Part shown: positions 8,214 through 17,440 of the stretch, piece by piece
Position numbering within the stretch: position 1 is the first letter of the stretch
Layout: each line of letters starts with the position of its first letter
From: Gammaproteobacteria bacterium
GTDB taxonomy: Bacteria; Pseudomonadota; Gammaproteobacteria; Natronospirales; REEB76
Direction: 5' to 3'
Length of the DNA: 52,468 bases
NCBI GenBank assembly: GCA_028870845.1
Contig: JAGWOR010000015.1
Location: 1 to 52,468 of the forward strand
Program-made: the position numbers and the translations under genes
The notes under the pieces: generated by a model
The model's input: the letters and a program-made list of their open reading frames with translations, nothing else
Told to the model about the DNA's origin: nothing
The model's database searches: none

Positions 8214-9077
8214 ATGGGCGTACGTTACATATTGTTTTCGATCTCCCTTGCGGTGTTCACCGGCGCATTCTGCTGGCTGCTGACATGGCCGCTCATGTCG
8301 GTTGCGCCACGCCTGCGGTTTAAACCGGCATTTCCGGATTTGGTCCTGAACGGCTTCGCGGAGCACGCCCGCCTGCGTTTGCAACGGTGCGAGAAACACC
8401 TGTACCTGCTCACATATACCGCGATCATCACTGCTGCGGCATTTTTGTTGCTGTGGTTTTTCGGCAGGCCGGCGGTTCGCGGCTGGATTGCTGTTCTCGC
8501 CTTCAGCATCGCCTGTATGCTGGCGGTGGCCTGGGTCGCTTTCACTGTGCTTCAGATTCGCAACTGGAGCGATTTGCGTTTCACGGCGCGCGCGGACGCG
8601 GTTATGGGGACAGCGCTCGCCAGGCTGGCACTGCAGGGTCAGCGTGTTTTTCACGGCATGTCGGTAGGAGATATACGCATCGATCACGTGGTTGCCGGCC
8701 CGCGCGGCGTGTTCGCGGTGAAAGTCGTGGCACGCCGGGTGCAAAACGAAAGCGGCATGGTGCGGCTGAGCGAACGCAGCCTGAAATTCGATGACGGCAC
8801 CTGGCTGACTGACCCGCTCGCCGAAGTAGAGTTATGTGCGCGCCTGCTGGGTAAAATTGTCAGCCGGGTAGCAAAACATCGCCTGACCGTCCGGCCGGTA
8901 TTGGCTGTGCCGGGGTGGAACGTGGCTCCCGTCAACGACGGCGACCTCTTGCTTCTGAATGAAAAAAATGCCGTAATGCTGCCCGGCTGGAGCCGGCCCG
9001 CGGATCATCTGATGGAACAGGACATTGCCGAGCTGCACGAGCGGCTGGTGAGGCTGTGCGTCAACCGCTATTGGTAG
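8214..9077 (+). CDS. Membrane-anchored NERD-domain protein, nuclease motif degenerate
   Basis: A 287-residue protein with hydrophobic segments at about residues 7-30, 66-83 and 91-113, then a cytoplasmic NERD (nuclease-related) domain from about 125 to 250. NERD domains carry the restriction-endonuclease-like D...ExK pattern. Here the Asp of IDHVV (D157) is kept, but where relatives read GVYAVETKT-like residues this protein reads GVFAVKVVA, so both the Glu and the Lys are replaced (K170, V172). It is therefore probably not a nuclease. The ATG at 8214 is preferred because the upstream frame overlaps the previous gene and lacks family character; the ribosome site is weak. Function unknown. Confidence 0.75.
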   Translation: MGVRYILFSISLAVFTGAFCWLLTWPLMSVAPRLRFKPAFPDLVLNGFAEHARLRLQRCEKHLYLLTYTAIITAAAFLLLWFFGRPAVRGWIAVLAFSIACMLAVAWVAFTVLQIRNWSDLRFTARADAVMGTALARLALQGQRVFHGMSVGDIRIDHVVAGPRGVFAVKVVARRVQNESGMVRLSERSLKFDDGTWLTDPLAEVELCARLLGKIVSRVAKHRLTVRPVLAVPGWNVAPVNDGDLLLLNEKNAVMLPGWSRPADHLMEQDIAELHERLVRLCVNRYW

Positions 9078-9133
9078 GCTTTACTTAGAATTCAGATACC
9101 TCCTGGAATATTTGAATCACATGGATAGGATTG

Positions 9134-9158
9134 CCGGCAGACTGGCCGGAATTTTGTT
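9134..9158 (+). terminator. Candidate intrinsic terminator after the NERD gene
   Basis: A perfect 5-bp GC stem (CCGGC at 9134-9138, GCCGG at 9145-9149, 6-nt loop) is followed by AATTTTGTT. It sits between the NERD gene and the start of the BNR-repeat gene. The short stem and interrupted T run make it moderate. Confidence 0.42.
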
Positions 9159-9211
9159 ACCTGCGCCCGTTGAATGTGGGCCTTTGCCTGTACAACCACT
9201 GGAGATCCACC

Positions 9212-12200
9212 ATGCGCATTTTACGCCATGCTGTCGTGACGATATTGGTGTTGTTGCTGGCGGCGCCGGCTTTTGCCGCCGCCACCCAGCCGTCCAAAGG
9301 CAATAGCCTGCTGCAGGCATTGCAATGGCGGCTGATCGGACCGTTTCGCGGCGGCCGTTCAGTGGCGGTGGCGGGCGTAGCCAGTGAACCGTACACCTTC
9401 TATTTCGGCGGAGCTGGCGGCGGAGTGTGGAAAACCACCGATGGCGGTATCCACTGGCGGAACATATCCGACAAGTTTTTCAAGACCGCACCGGTGGGGG
9501 CGCTGGCGGTAGCGCCTTCGGATCCCAACGTTATATATGCCGGCATGGGTGAATCCTTCATTCGCGGTGACATGATTACCGGCGACGGAATCTACAAATC
9601 CACGGATGCGGGCAAGACCTGGGAACACATGGGACTGACTGACACCCGCGTGATCAGCGAGATCGTGGTGGATCCGAAAGACTCCAATAGCGTGTACGTC
9701 GCGGCCCTGGGTCACGTATTCGGCCCGAATCCGCAGCGCGGCATATACAAATCCACTAATGGCGGAAAGACCTGGGAAAAAGTGCTGTACAAAAACGATC
9801 AGACTGGCGCCGCCGACATAAGCATCGATCCGCACAATCCACGCATCCTGTTCGCCTCCCTGTGGCAGGCGTCGCGCCGCCCCTGGATGATGTCCAGCGG
9901 CGGTCCGGGCAGCGGCCTGTACAAGTCCACGGATGGCGGCGAGACCTGGACGGACATTTCCCATAACCCAGGCCTGCCGGTGGGCATCCTGGGAAAGATC
10001 GGCGTGTCGGTATCGGGCGCCGACCCCAACCGTGTGTATGCCATTATCGAAGCCAAAAACGGCGGTGTATTCCGTTCCGACGACGATGGCGCCACCTGGC
10101 AGCGTCTGTTCCATGGGTCGGAACTCACCCAGCGCGCCTGGTATTACATGCGCATCTACGCAGATCCCAAAAACGCCGATGTGGTGTATGCCCCGCAGGT
10201 GGACGGGCTGTTCAAGTCGGTGGATGGCGGCGCCAGCTTCAAGCCGCTGGATACGCCTCACGGTGACAATCACGTGATGTGGATCAGCCCCGTGAATCCG
10301 CAGATCATGGTGGAAGGCAACGACGGCGGCGCCACGGTGAGCTATGACGGCGGCAACAGCTGGAGCAGCGAAGACAACCAGCCCACGGCAGAAATTTACC
10401 ATGTGACCCTGGACAACCAGTTTCCATACCACATCTACGGCGCTCAGCAGGACAACAGCACCATCGACATCGCCAGCCGCGGTGAAGGCGGCGGCATCGG
10501 TCTGCGTGACTGGCAGCCCTCCGCCGGTGGCGAGAGCGGCTGGGTGGTGCCGGACCCCGACAACCATTGCGTGGTCTACGGCGGCGGCTACAGCGGACTG
10601 CTGGAGCGACTCAACCACTGCACGCAGCAGGTGCGCCTGCTGGATCCATGGCCCAACAATCCCATGGGTCACGCGGCCGCCAATATCAAAGAACGCTTTC
10701 AGTGGACCTATCCGATCCTGGTGCCGGCCAACGAGCCGCACACCATCTACGTGGGATCGCAATACGTGCTGCGCAGCCGTGATGACGGCATGAGCTGGCA
10801 GACCATCAGCCCGGATCTCACCCGCAATGACAAGGCCAAACAGGCTGCCTCCGGCGGGCCGATCACCAAGGACAACACCTCGGTGGAGTATTACGACACG
10901 GTGTTCGCGCTGGCGGAATCGCCGGTCAAGGCCGGGGTGCTGTGGGCCGGTTCCGATGACGGCCTGGTGCACGTTTCCACCGACGACGGCGCCCACTGGC
11001 AGAATGTCACGCCCAGGGGCCTGCCCGAGTGGAGCACCGTCTCCATCATCGAGCCATCGCATTTCGATGCTGGGAGCGCTTTCCTGGCCGCCTACCGCTA
11101 CCGGCAGGATGATTTCCATCCTTACCTGTTCAAGACCAGTAACTACGGCAAGAGCTGGACGCGCATCGACAACGGCATTCCAGCGGATGAACCCAGCTTG
11201 GTGATCCGCCAGGACACCAGGGATCCGAACCTGTTGTTCGCAGGCACTCAGCGCAGCGCATACGTATCCTTTGACGGCGGCGGCCGCTGGCAGTCGCTGG
11301 CGCTCAATCTTCCGGCGCTGCAGGTTTCCGACATGGCCATCCAGAGCAGCGCCGATGACCTGGTGATCGCCACCCATGGCCGGGCTTTCTGGGTGCTGGA
11401 CAATCTCGGCGTACTGCGCCAGCTGGCAACGGCGCATGCCGGCGAAACCCGGCTGTTCGCATCAGAACCCGCCTATCTGCTTGCGGGTGGCGGCTTTGGC
11501 GAAGGCCCGGGAGACAACCAGGGTCAGAATCCGGCCAATGGCGCGGTCATTTTCTATAACCTGAAATCGGCCCCAGCCAAGGATGCGCCCGCGACCCTGA
11601 CCATCCTGGATGCCCAGGGCCATCAAATCCGCCGGTTCAGCAGCGCCACGGACGCCAGCGGCAAGCCGGTGAAAGCAGAAACCGGCTTCTATAACCAGGC
11701 AAAACCGCAGCCCGGCCAGCTGCCGGCCAAAGCCGGCATGAATCGCTTTGTATGGGATCTGCGTTACCCGGATGCCACTCACGTGCCCGGTGCGGTGCTG
11801 TGGTTTGGCAGCATGCGCGGCCCCAAGGTGCTGCCCGGCGACTACACCTTGAAACTGGCAGTAGACGGCGACACCTATACGCAGAGGCTGACGGTGGTCA
11901 ATGATCCCCGTTCCAAGTTGAGTGCCACTGACATGGCGGCGCGCCAAGGGCTGCTTATGCAGATCTACGCCAAGCTGGACCAGACAGACAAGGCCATTAA
12001 CGGCCTGCGCAGCCTGCGGTCCCAGATTGAAGACCTGGAAAACCGTTATGCCAAATCCGCTCAGGCAGCGGCGCTGAAAAACGACGCCAAACCCATCCTC
12101 GATCAGCTGACCGGTATTGAGGACGCGCTCATCCAGAGCAAAGCTCACGCCAGCGAGGACGTGCTCAACTATCCGATTCGCTTGAACAACAAACTCGCGG

Positions 12201-12391
12201 CGCTCATGACCAGCGTGGAGTTCAGCAACTCACGGCCCACGGCCCAGGCCTACGCGGTGTTCAAGGAGCTGACGGAGCAGACCGATGCGCAGCTTGCGCG
12301 CTGGCAGGATGTGAGTAGACATGATCTGCCGGCGCTTAACCAGAAGATCCAGGCGCTTGAGTTACCGGTGATCTACCTGAAACCGGATTGA
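9212..12391 (+). CDS. Secreted BNR/Asp-box beta-propeller protein (VPS10/sortilin-like)
   Basis: A 1059-residue exported protein. Residues 1-22 form a signal peptide (MRILRHAVVTILVLLLAAPAFA). The mature part has about eleven Asp-box motifs of the S/T-x-D-x-G-x-x-W type, such as TDGGIHW, TDAGKTW, TNGGKTW, TDGGETW, DDDGATW, RDDGMSW and TDDGAHW, spread over the first two thirds, so it should fold as one or two large beta-propellers like the VPS10/sortilin and exo-glycosidase BNR group. A C-terminal domain (about 760-1059) has the FVWDLRYPDA segment common in this family. Such proteins are often labelled glycosyl hydrolase, but no catalytic residues are evident, so substrate and role are unknown. 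GGAGA at 9201-9205 supports the ATG at 9212. Confidence 0.85.
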   Translation: MRILRHAVVTILVLLLAAPAFAAATQPSKGNSLLQALQWRLIGPFRGGRSVAVAGVASEPYTFYFGGAGGGVWKTTDGGIHWRNISDKFFKTAPVGALAVAPSDPNVIYAGMGESFIRGDMITGDGIYKSTDAGKTWEHMGLTDTRVISEIVVDPKDSNSVYVAALGHVFGPNPQRGIYKSTNGGKTWEKVLYKNDQTGAADISIDPHNPRILFASLWQASRRPWMMSSGGPGSGLYKSTDGGETWTDISHNPGLPVGILGKIGVSVSGADPNRVYAIIEAKNGGVFRSDDDGATWQRLFHGSELTQRAWYYMRIYADPKNADVVYAPQVDGLFKSVDGGASFKPLDTPHGDNHVMWISPVNPQIMVEGNDGGATVSYDGGNSWSSEDNQPTAEIYHVTLDNQFPYHIYGAQQDNSTIDIASRGEGGGIGLRDWQPSAGGESGWVVPDPDNHCVVYGGGYSGLLERLNHCTQQVRLLDPWPNNPMGHAAANIKERFQWTYPILVPANEPHTIYVGSQYVLRSRDDGMSWQTISPDLTRNDKAKQAASGGPITKDNTSVEYYDTVFALAESPVKAGVLWAGSDDGLVHVSTDDGAHWQNVTPRGLPEWSTVSIIEPSHFDAGSAFLAAYRYRQDDFHPYLFKTSNYGKSWTRIDNGIPADEPSLVIRQDTRDPNLLFAGTQRSAYVSFDGGGRWQSLALNLPALQVSDMAIQSSADDLVIATHGRAFWVLDNLGVLRQLATAHAGETRLFASEPAYLLAGGGFGEGPGDNQGQNPANGAVIFYNLKSAPAKDAPATLTILDAQGHQIRRFSSATDASGKPVKAETGFYNQAKPQPGQLPAKAGMNRFVWDLRYPDATHVPGAVLWFGSMRGPKVLPGDYTLKLAVDGDTYTQRLTVVNDPRSKLSATDMAARQGLLMQIYAKLDQTDKAINGLRSLRSQIEDLENRYAKSAQAAALKNDAKPILDQLTGIEDALIQSKAHASEDVLNYPIRLNNKLAALMTSVEFSNSRPTAQAYAVFKELTEQTDAQLARWQDVSRHDLPALNQKIQALELPVIYLKPD

Positions 12392-12438
12392 CGGCAGCGG
12401 GCGACTTTGAGCGGACAGTGGTGCGTAGGTCTTATGCA

Positions 12439-13164
12439 CTACTTCTGCCCGAGGTTCGCCTGTAGAAAGCCGATGGCTTCCTGCCAGGCCAGTTCCGCGG
12501 CCTTGGGCGCATAGTTGGCGCGTTCCTCGCACAGGAAGGCATGGCCTGCGCCAGGGTAGACTGAAAGCGTATAACGCTTTTTCGCTGCCGACAGGGCTTC
12601 GGCCACGCGCGCATGTTCCGACGGAGGGATGCCCGTGTCGTCGGCGCCGTAACCCAGAAAAATCGGCGTCTGCATCTTGTGGGCCTCGCCGATGGGCGGG
12701 GTGCGGCCGAAGCGGTCCTTGCCGCCCTCGGGTGAAATGCCGCCGCCATAAAAGCCCACTGCGGCTTTCAACTGATCCGGAAAACGGCAGTTGGCATAAA
12801 AGGCAAAACGCCCGCCCATGCAGAAGCCGATAATGCCCAGCCGGTTCCGATCCACTTGCTTCTGCTGCTGCAGCCAGTCGAGAGTCTGGCCGATCTCGTT
12901 CAATACCTGGTCGTCACGGATGGTGGGGATCTTGGCCATGACCTTGTCCATGTCCGTGTAGCTGATCACTTCGCCGTGAAAGATGTCGGGTGCCGCGGCT
13001 ACGAATCCGGCTTTGGCAAGGCGCCGGCACACACCCTGGATATGGCCGGTGATTCCATAGGCCTCCATGATCACCACCAGGCCGGGAAATGGCCCGCTGC
13101 CGTCCGGGTGCGCGGCATAGGCATTCAGCTTTGCATTGATTTGTGTGTTAGTTGGCGTGTTCAT
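12439..13164 (-). CDS. Dienelactone hydrolase family protein
   Basis: An alpha/beta hydrolase of the dienelactone hydrolase (carboxymethylenebutenolidase) family, 241 residues. The nucleophile is Cys115 in GFCMGG, with Asp near 175 (GADDTG) and His208 (GAGHAF) completing the triad; the Glu in VIMEAYG is also typical. Members open cyclic esters, but many chromosomal copies have no known substrate. A clear GGAGG lies 7 bp before the ATG. It follows the RND permease gene by 29 bp on the same strand, so it may be read from the efflux operon. Confidence 0.88.
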   Translation of the reverse strand: MNTPTNTQINAKLNAYAAHPDGSGPFPGLVVIMEAYGITGHIQGVCRRLAKAGFVAAAPDIFHGEVISYTDMDKVMAKIPTIRDDQVLNEIGQTLDWLQQQKQVDRNRLGIIGFCMGGRFAFYANCRFPDQLKAAVGFYGGGISPEGGKDRFGRTPPIGEAHKMQTPIFLGYGADDTGIPPSEHARVAEALSAAKKRYTLSVYPGAGHAFLCEERANYAPKAAELAWQEAIGFLQANLGQK

Positions 13165-13193
13165 GGGATACCTCCAGTCGATTCAGGCAGTGA

Positions 13194-16100
13194 TCAACCG
13201 CCTGCTTGCGGTTCCGGTGTCTCGGATTGCGCAAGACGGCTGCGTTTACGCACGCGCTCGCTCAAATGTTCCATGGCCACATAGAAAGCCGGCGTGATGT
13301 ACAAGGTCAGCGCCTGGGAGAACAGCAGCCCTCCCACCACCGCGATGCCCAGCGGCCGGCGGGTTTCGGCGCCCTGGCCGGCGCCCAGGGCGATGGGCAA
13401 CATGCCAAAGATGGCGGCCATGGTGGTCATCATGATGGGACGGAAACGCACCATACAGGCCTCGATGATGGCATCCCGGGCGTTCAGCTGCTGTTCGCGT
13501 TTCATCTGGATGGCGAAGTCCACCATGATGATGCCGTTTTTCTTCACCAGCCCCACCAGCATGATCAGGCCCACGAAACTGTAGATGTTGAGATCCTGGT
13601 TGAACAATATGAGCGACAGCAATGCGCCCACCATGGCCAGCGGCAGGGCCGTGAGGATGGTGATGGGATGGATGAAATGCTCATAGAGAATGGCCAGCAC
13701 CATGTAGATGACCAGGATGGTGACGATCAGCAGGATCGGCAGGTCTACCAGCGATTGCTGGAAAGTGGCGGCGTTGCCGGCGAAGGTCCCGGTGATGTCC
13801 GCCGGTAGTTTGGCGCTGGCCAGCGCCTCAATCCTCTGGGTAGCGTCACCCAGCGAAACTCCAGGCGCCAGGTTGAAGGAAAGATCCACCGAGGGCAGCT
13901 GTTGATAGTGGTCCACCTGCAGCGGACCCACGCCGGGAGTGATGGTGGCCACGCTGGACAGCGGCACACTGGTGTTGTTGGCGCCGCGCACATACAGGGC
14001 ATCGAGGGCCGCCATGTTGGTCTGATATTGCGGCGCCAGCTGCAGGATGACCCAGTACTCGTCGGTCGAGCCATAGATGGTGCTGACCTGGTTGCCGCCG
14101 TAGGCGTCGTAGAGAGCCGACTGGATTTCATCCGCGGTAACACCCAGCGCCGAGGCCTTGTCACGCAGGATGTGCACGTTGATCTGCGGGTTGTTTAATT
14201 GCAGATCGCTGTTCACATCCTGGATGCCGGGCACCTGCTGCAGTAACGGCAGAAATTTGACCGCCGCCTTGTCGAGCGTGTCCACATCCAGTCCCTGGAT
14301 TACGTAGTCATAATTGCTGCTGCCGCCATAACCGCCGATGCGGATTGCCGGCGGGTTGGTGAAGTACACCTGCATGTTGTGTACCGGCGCCACCGCTTTG
14401 CGCAGCTGCTGGATGACCTGGTCGGCGGTGGCGTGACGCTGGTCAAAGTCTTTAAGCATGATGATGATGCGGCCGATGTTGCCGCCGGCTGCACCGCCCT
14501 GTCCCTGTCCGGCGCTGGAGATGGCGCGTTCCACATTGGGATTTTTGCGCACAATATCCGCAACCCGGTTCTGGAGTTTTACCAGTTCTGGAAAAGTGAT
14601 GCCTTCGGGCGCTTGGGTGCTGCCGATGATCAGGCCGGTATCCTCCGTAGGAATGAAGCCCTTGGGAACCACCGCGAAGAAATAGAACGTGAGCACCAGC
14701 ATGGCTCCGGCCACCACCAGCATGGTGCGCCAGTGGTCCACGGACCAGGCCAGACTCTTGCCGTAAGCTTCGCGGGATTTGTTGAATGCCGATTCCAGTG
14801 TGCGATACAGACGGCCGTGCTGGGGACTTTCTTTGAGAAACCGGCTGCACAGCATGGGCGTTAGGGTGAGCGATATGAATCCTGATATGAGGATGGCGAT
14901 GGCGACCGTGACGGCGAATTCGCTGAACAGGCGCCCGAGCATCCCGCCCATGAGCAGGATGGGCAGGAATACCGCCACCAGCGACAGGGTCATGGATACC
15001 ACGGTGAAACCGATTTCCTTGCTGCCGATCAGCGCCGCGCGCATGGACGGCTCGCCTTTCTCGCGGTAGCGCACGATGTTTTCCAGCACCACGATGGCGT
15101 CGTCCACCACGAAACCCACGGCCAGGGTCAATGCCATGAGCGACAGGTTATCGATGCTGAATCCCGCCAGCTTCATGATGGCGAAAGTGCCGATGATCGA
15201 GGTGGGCAGCGCCAGGGCGGAGATGATGGTGGCGCGGATGTTGCGCAGGAACACAAAGATCACGCCCACCACTAGGATAATGGCCATAACCAGGGCCAGC
15301 TTCACGTCGTCGATGGTGCTGGCCACGAAAGCGGCATGGTCGTGGAACAGCTGCACTGTCGCATCCCCGGGCGCTTCCCGGGTAAGCTGAGGCAGCAGTG
15401 CGTTCACCGCCTTGGATATGGCCACAGCATTGGAGCCCGGCTGGCGCTGTACGGAAAGCATGATGGAGGGCCGCAGCTTGCCGTTGTCCACAGCCTTATC
15501 GAAGATCTCGGTTATCTGCTTGTTGGCCTGTATGCTGTTGATGGCTTCGCCCACATCCGAAAGATGCACGGGCGCACCGTTCTGGTAGGCAACCACCAGA
15601 TTGTTGTAGGCCGCGGCATCATCCAGCTGGCCGTTGGCCTGGACCGTATAAGTGCGGGTGGCGCCGTACAGCGTGCCGGAAGGCAGATTGGTATTGCCGC
15701 TCTGCACCGCCTGCGCCACCTGGGTGATGGTCAGGTTGCGGGCCGCCAGGGCGTAGGGATTCAGGTACAGCCGCACTGCATATTTCTGGGCGCCGAACAC
15801 GTTCACCTGGGCCACGCCGGGGATCATGGAAATCTGCTCGGCTATGCGGGTTTCTGCGTACTCGTCCAGCACCGGCATGGACACATTGCTGGCGGTCATG
15901 CCGATGAAAATGATGGGTGAGTCTGTGGGGTTCTCCTTGTGCAGGCTCGGCGGCTGCGGAAGATTGGCCGGCAGCCGGTTCATGGCCTGGGAAATGGAAG
16001 TCTGCACGTCCATGGCGGCATCATCGATATTGCGCGACAGGTCGAATTGCAGGGTAATGGATGTACTGCCCATGGTATTCACAGAGCTCATGGAAGTGAG

Positions 16101-16334
16101 CCCGGAAATGGTCGAGAACTGGCGCTCCAGGGGGGTAGCCACAGAGGCTGCCATGGTTTCCGGATCGGCGCCCGGCAGGCTGGCGTACACGCTGATGGTG
16201 GGGAAGTCCACGTTCGGCAGTTCACTGACCGGGATTGTGAAATAGGCCACCATGCCGAAAATCAGCAGAGCCGACATCACCACCGTGGTCATGACTGGCC
16301 GGTGGATGAATGGTGCGGATGGATTGATGTTCAT
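13194..16334 (-). CDS. RND efflux pump permease (HAE-1/MdtB-like)
   Basis: The inner-membrane, proton-driven component of a tripartite drug efflux pump, 1046 residues, normal for the family. It opens with NINPSAPFIHRPVMTTVVMS followed by TM1; the periplasmic VELPNVDFPT-like segment (SELPNVDFPTISVYASLPGA) points to the MdtB/MuxB branch. TM4 contains the proton-relay Asp pair in VVDDAIVVLEN. The start overlaps the adaptor stop by four bases (ATGA), so translation is coupled. Substrates cannot be predicted from sequence. The dienelactone hydrolase gene follows. Confidence 0.95.
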   Translation of the reverse strand: MNINPSAPFIHRPVMTTVVMSALLIFGMVAYFTIPVSELPNVDFPTISVYASLPGADPETMAASVATPLERQFSTISGLTSMSSVNTMGSTSITLQFDLSRNIDDAAMDVQTSISQAMNRLPANLPQPPSLHKENPTDSPIIFIGMTASNVSMPVLDEYAETRIAEQISMIPGVAQVNVFGAQKYAVRLYLNPYALAARNLTITQVAQAVQSGNTNLPSGTLYGATRTYTVQANGQLDDAAAYNNLVVAYQNGAPVHLSDVGEAINSIQANKQITEIFDKAVDNGKLRPSIMLSVQRQPGSNAVAISKAVNALLPQLTREAPGDATVQLFHDHAAFVASTIDDVKLALVMAIILVVGVIFVFLRNIRATIISALALPTSIIGTFAIMKLAGFSIDNLSLMALTLAVGFVVDDAIVVLENIVRYREKGEPSMRAALIGSKEIGFTVVSMTLSLVAVFLPILLMGGMLGRLFSEFAVTVAIAILISGFISLTLTPMLCSRFLKESPQHGRLYRTLESAFNKSREAYGKSLAWSVDHWRTMLVVAGAMLVLTFYFFAVVPKGFIPTEDTGLIIGSTQAPEGITFPELVKLQNRVADIVRKNPNVERAISSAGQGQGGAAGGNIGRIIIMLKDFDQRHATADQVIQQLRKAVAPVHNMQVYFTNPPAIRIGGYGGSSNYDYVIQGLDVDTLDKAAVKFLPLLQQVPGIQDVNSDLQLNNPQINVHILRDKASALGVTADEIQSALYDAYGGNQVSTIYGSTDEYWVILQLAPQYQTNMAALDALYVRGANNTSVPLSSVATITPGVGPLQVDHYQQLPSVDLSFNLAPGVSLGDATQRIEALASAKLPADITGTFAGNAATFQQSLVDLPILLIVTILVIYMVLAILYEHFIHPITILTALPLAMVGALLSLILFNQDLNIYSFVGLIMLVGLVKKNGIIMVDFAIQMKREQQLNARDAIIEACMVRFRPIMMTTMAAIFGMLPIALGAGQGAETRRPLGIAVVGGLLFSQALTLYITPAFYVAMEHLSERVRKRSRLAQSETPEPQAGG

Positions 16335-17440
16335 TGCGGGTGTGCGCCGGACGCTGCGGGTTGCGCGGTATTGAGTATCACCGGTACGTCATTTTTCAGG
16401 GACCTGGGCACGTGGGTGACTACCAATTCTCCTGCCTTGAGTCCCTTGGAGATCACAGCCAGGTCGCCGATCTGCCGGTCCTGGGTAACCGGTACGATCA
16501 CCGCCTTGTTATCGACCACCGTATAGACGAAATTGCCGTTCTGGCCGGCTTGCACGGCGGAGTCCGGTATCACCAAAGCATTCGGTTGGATTGTGAGCTG
16601 GATGGTTACGCCTACATACTGGCCGGGCCACAACTGCACGCGCCGGTTGGGAAGCTCCGCCTTGAGCATTACCGTGCCGGTGTCGGTGTTCACGGTGTTG
16701 TCGATGAACACCAGCTGGCCGACACCTAAATCACCGGTGCCATCCTCGTGGGTGATATACACGCGGATGGAATTTGCGGCGTCATACTGGCGGACTTCTG
16801 GCAGCTCCTGTTGGGGGATGTTGAACTGCACCAGAATCGGCTGCATCTGATTGATGGTGACCAATGGCGTAGCGCTGCTGGGGCTGACTACGTTTCCGGC
16901 TTTCACCGTCAAATTACCTGTGAGGCCGTCGATTTGCGAACGGATAACGGTGTAGGAAAGATTGATCTGCGCCTGCTGCAGGGCCGCTTGAGCCTGGGTG
17001 GCAGCAGCCACGGTGCTTTCATAGGTCTGCGGTGAAACGTAGTCCTTGGCTGCCAAGGGCGCTTCCCGGTCTGCTTGGGCCTTGGCGGTGAGGTAGGCGG
17101 CCTTGGCCGAGGCCAGGGCCGCCTGGAAAGGCGCGGGATCGATCAGAAACAGCTGCTGGCCCCGATGTACGTACTGGCCTTCCTTGAAATACACCTTCTT
17201 GAGGACGCCGCTCACCTGCGGTTGCACCAATACGGTGTGTTCCGATTGCACCTGCCCGACCACCGAGAATTGGATTGGCATGGGTTTGATAATTGCAGCG
17301 GTTGTGTCGACCGGCAGCGCTTCGATCCGGTGTTTACGATCAGCTAGGTGCGAGTTGCTTATGATGCGCCAGGCAACCAGCACGACCAGCATGGCCACTA
17401 CCAATGCGACGATGCTGAGGACCCTGGTTTTTTTACTCAT
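16331..17440 (-). CDS. RND efflux periplasmic adaptor (MFP)
   Basis: A 369-residue membrane-fusion protein that bridges the RND permease and the outer-membrane channel. Residues 7-27 form an N-terminal membrane anchor. The lipoyl half-motifs (VQPQVSGVLKKVYFKEGQYV, later GLTGNLTVKAGNVV) flank an alpha hairpin rich in Ala and Gln, with the beta-barrel and membrane-proximal domains after it. It overlaps the upstream outer-membrane factor and the downstream permease by ATGA on each side, giving a tightly coupled three-gene operon. Confidence 0.94.
   Translation of the reverse strand: MSKKTRVLSIVALVVAMLVVLVAWRIISNSHLADRKHRIEALPVDTTAAIIKPMPIQFSVVGQVQSEHTVLVQPQVSGVLKKVYFKEGQYVHRGQQLFLIDPAPFQAALASAKAAYLTAKAQADREAPLAAKDYVSPQTYESTVAAATQAQAALQQAQINLSYTVIRSQIDGLTGNLTVKAGNVVSPSSATPLVTINQMQPILVQFNIPQQELPEVRQYDAANSIRVYITHEDGTGDLGVGQLVFIDNTVNTDTGTVMLKAELPNRRVQLWPGQYVGVTIQLTIQPNALVIPDSAVQAGQNGNFVYTVVDNKAVIVPVTQDRQIGDLAVISKGLKAGELVVTHVPRSLKNDVPVILNTAQPAASGAHPQ

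Noticed and set aside
9359-11437. 692-residue open frame on the minus strand
   Set aside because: It lies wholly inside the BNR-repeat gene and is a product of high GC codon use; the plus-strand frame has a signal peptide and repeated motifs, the minus frame has none.
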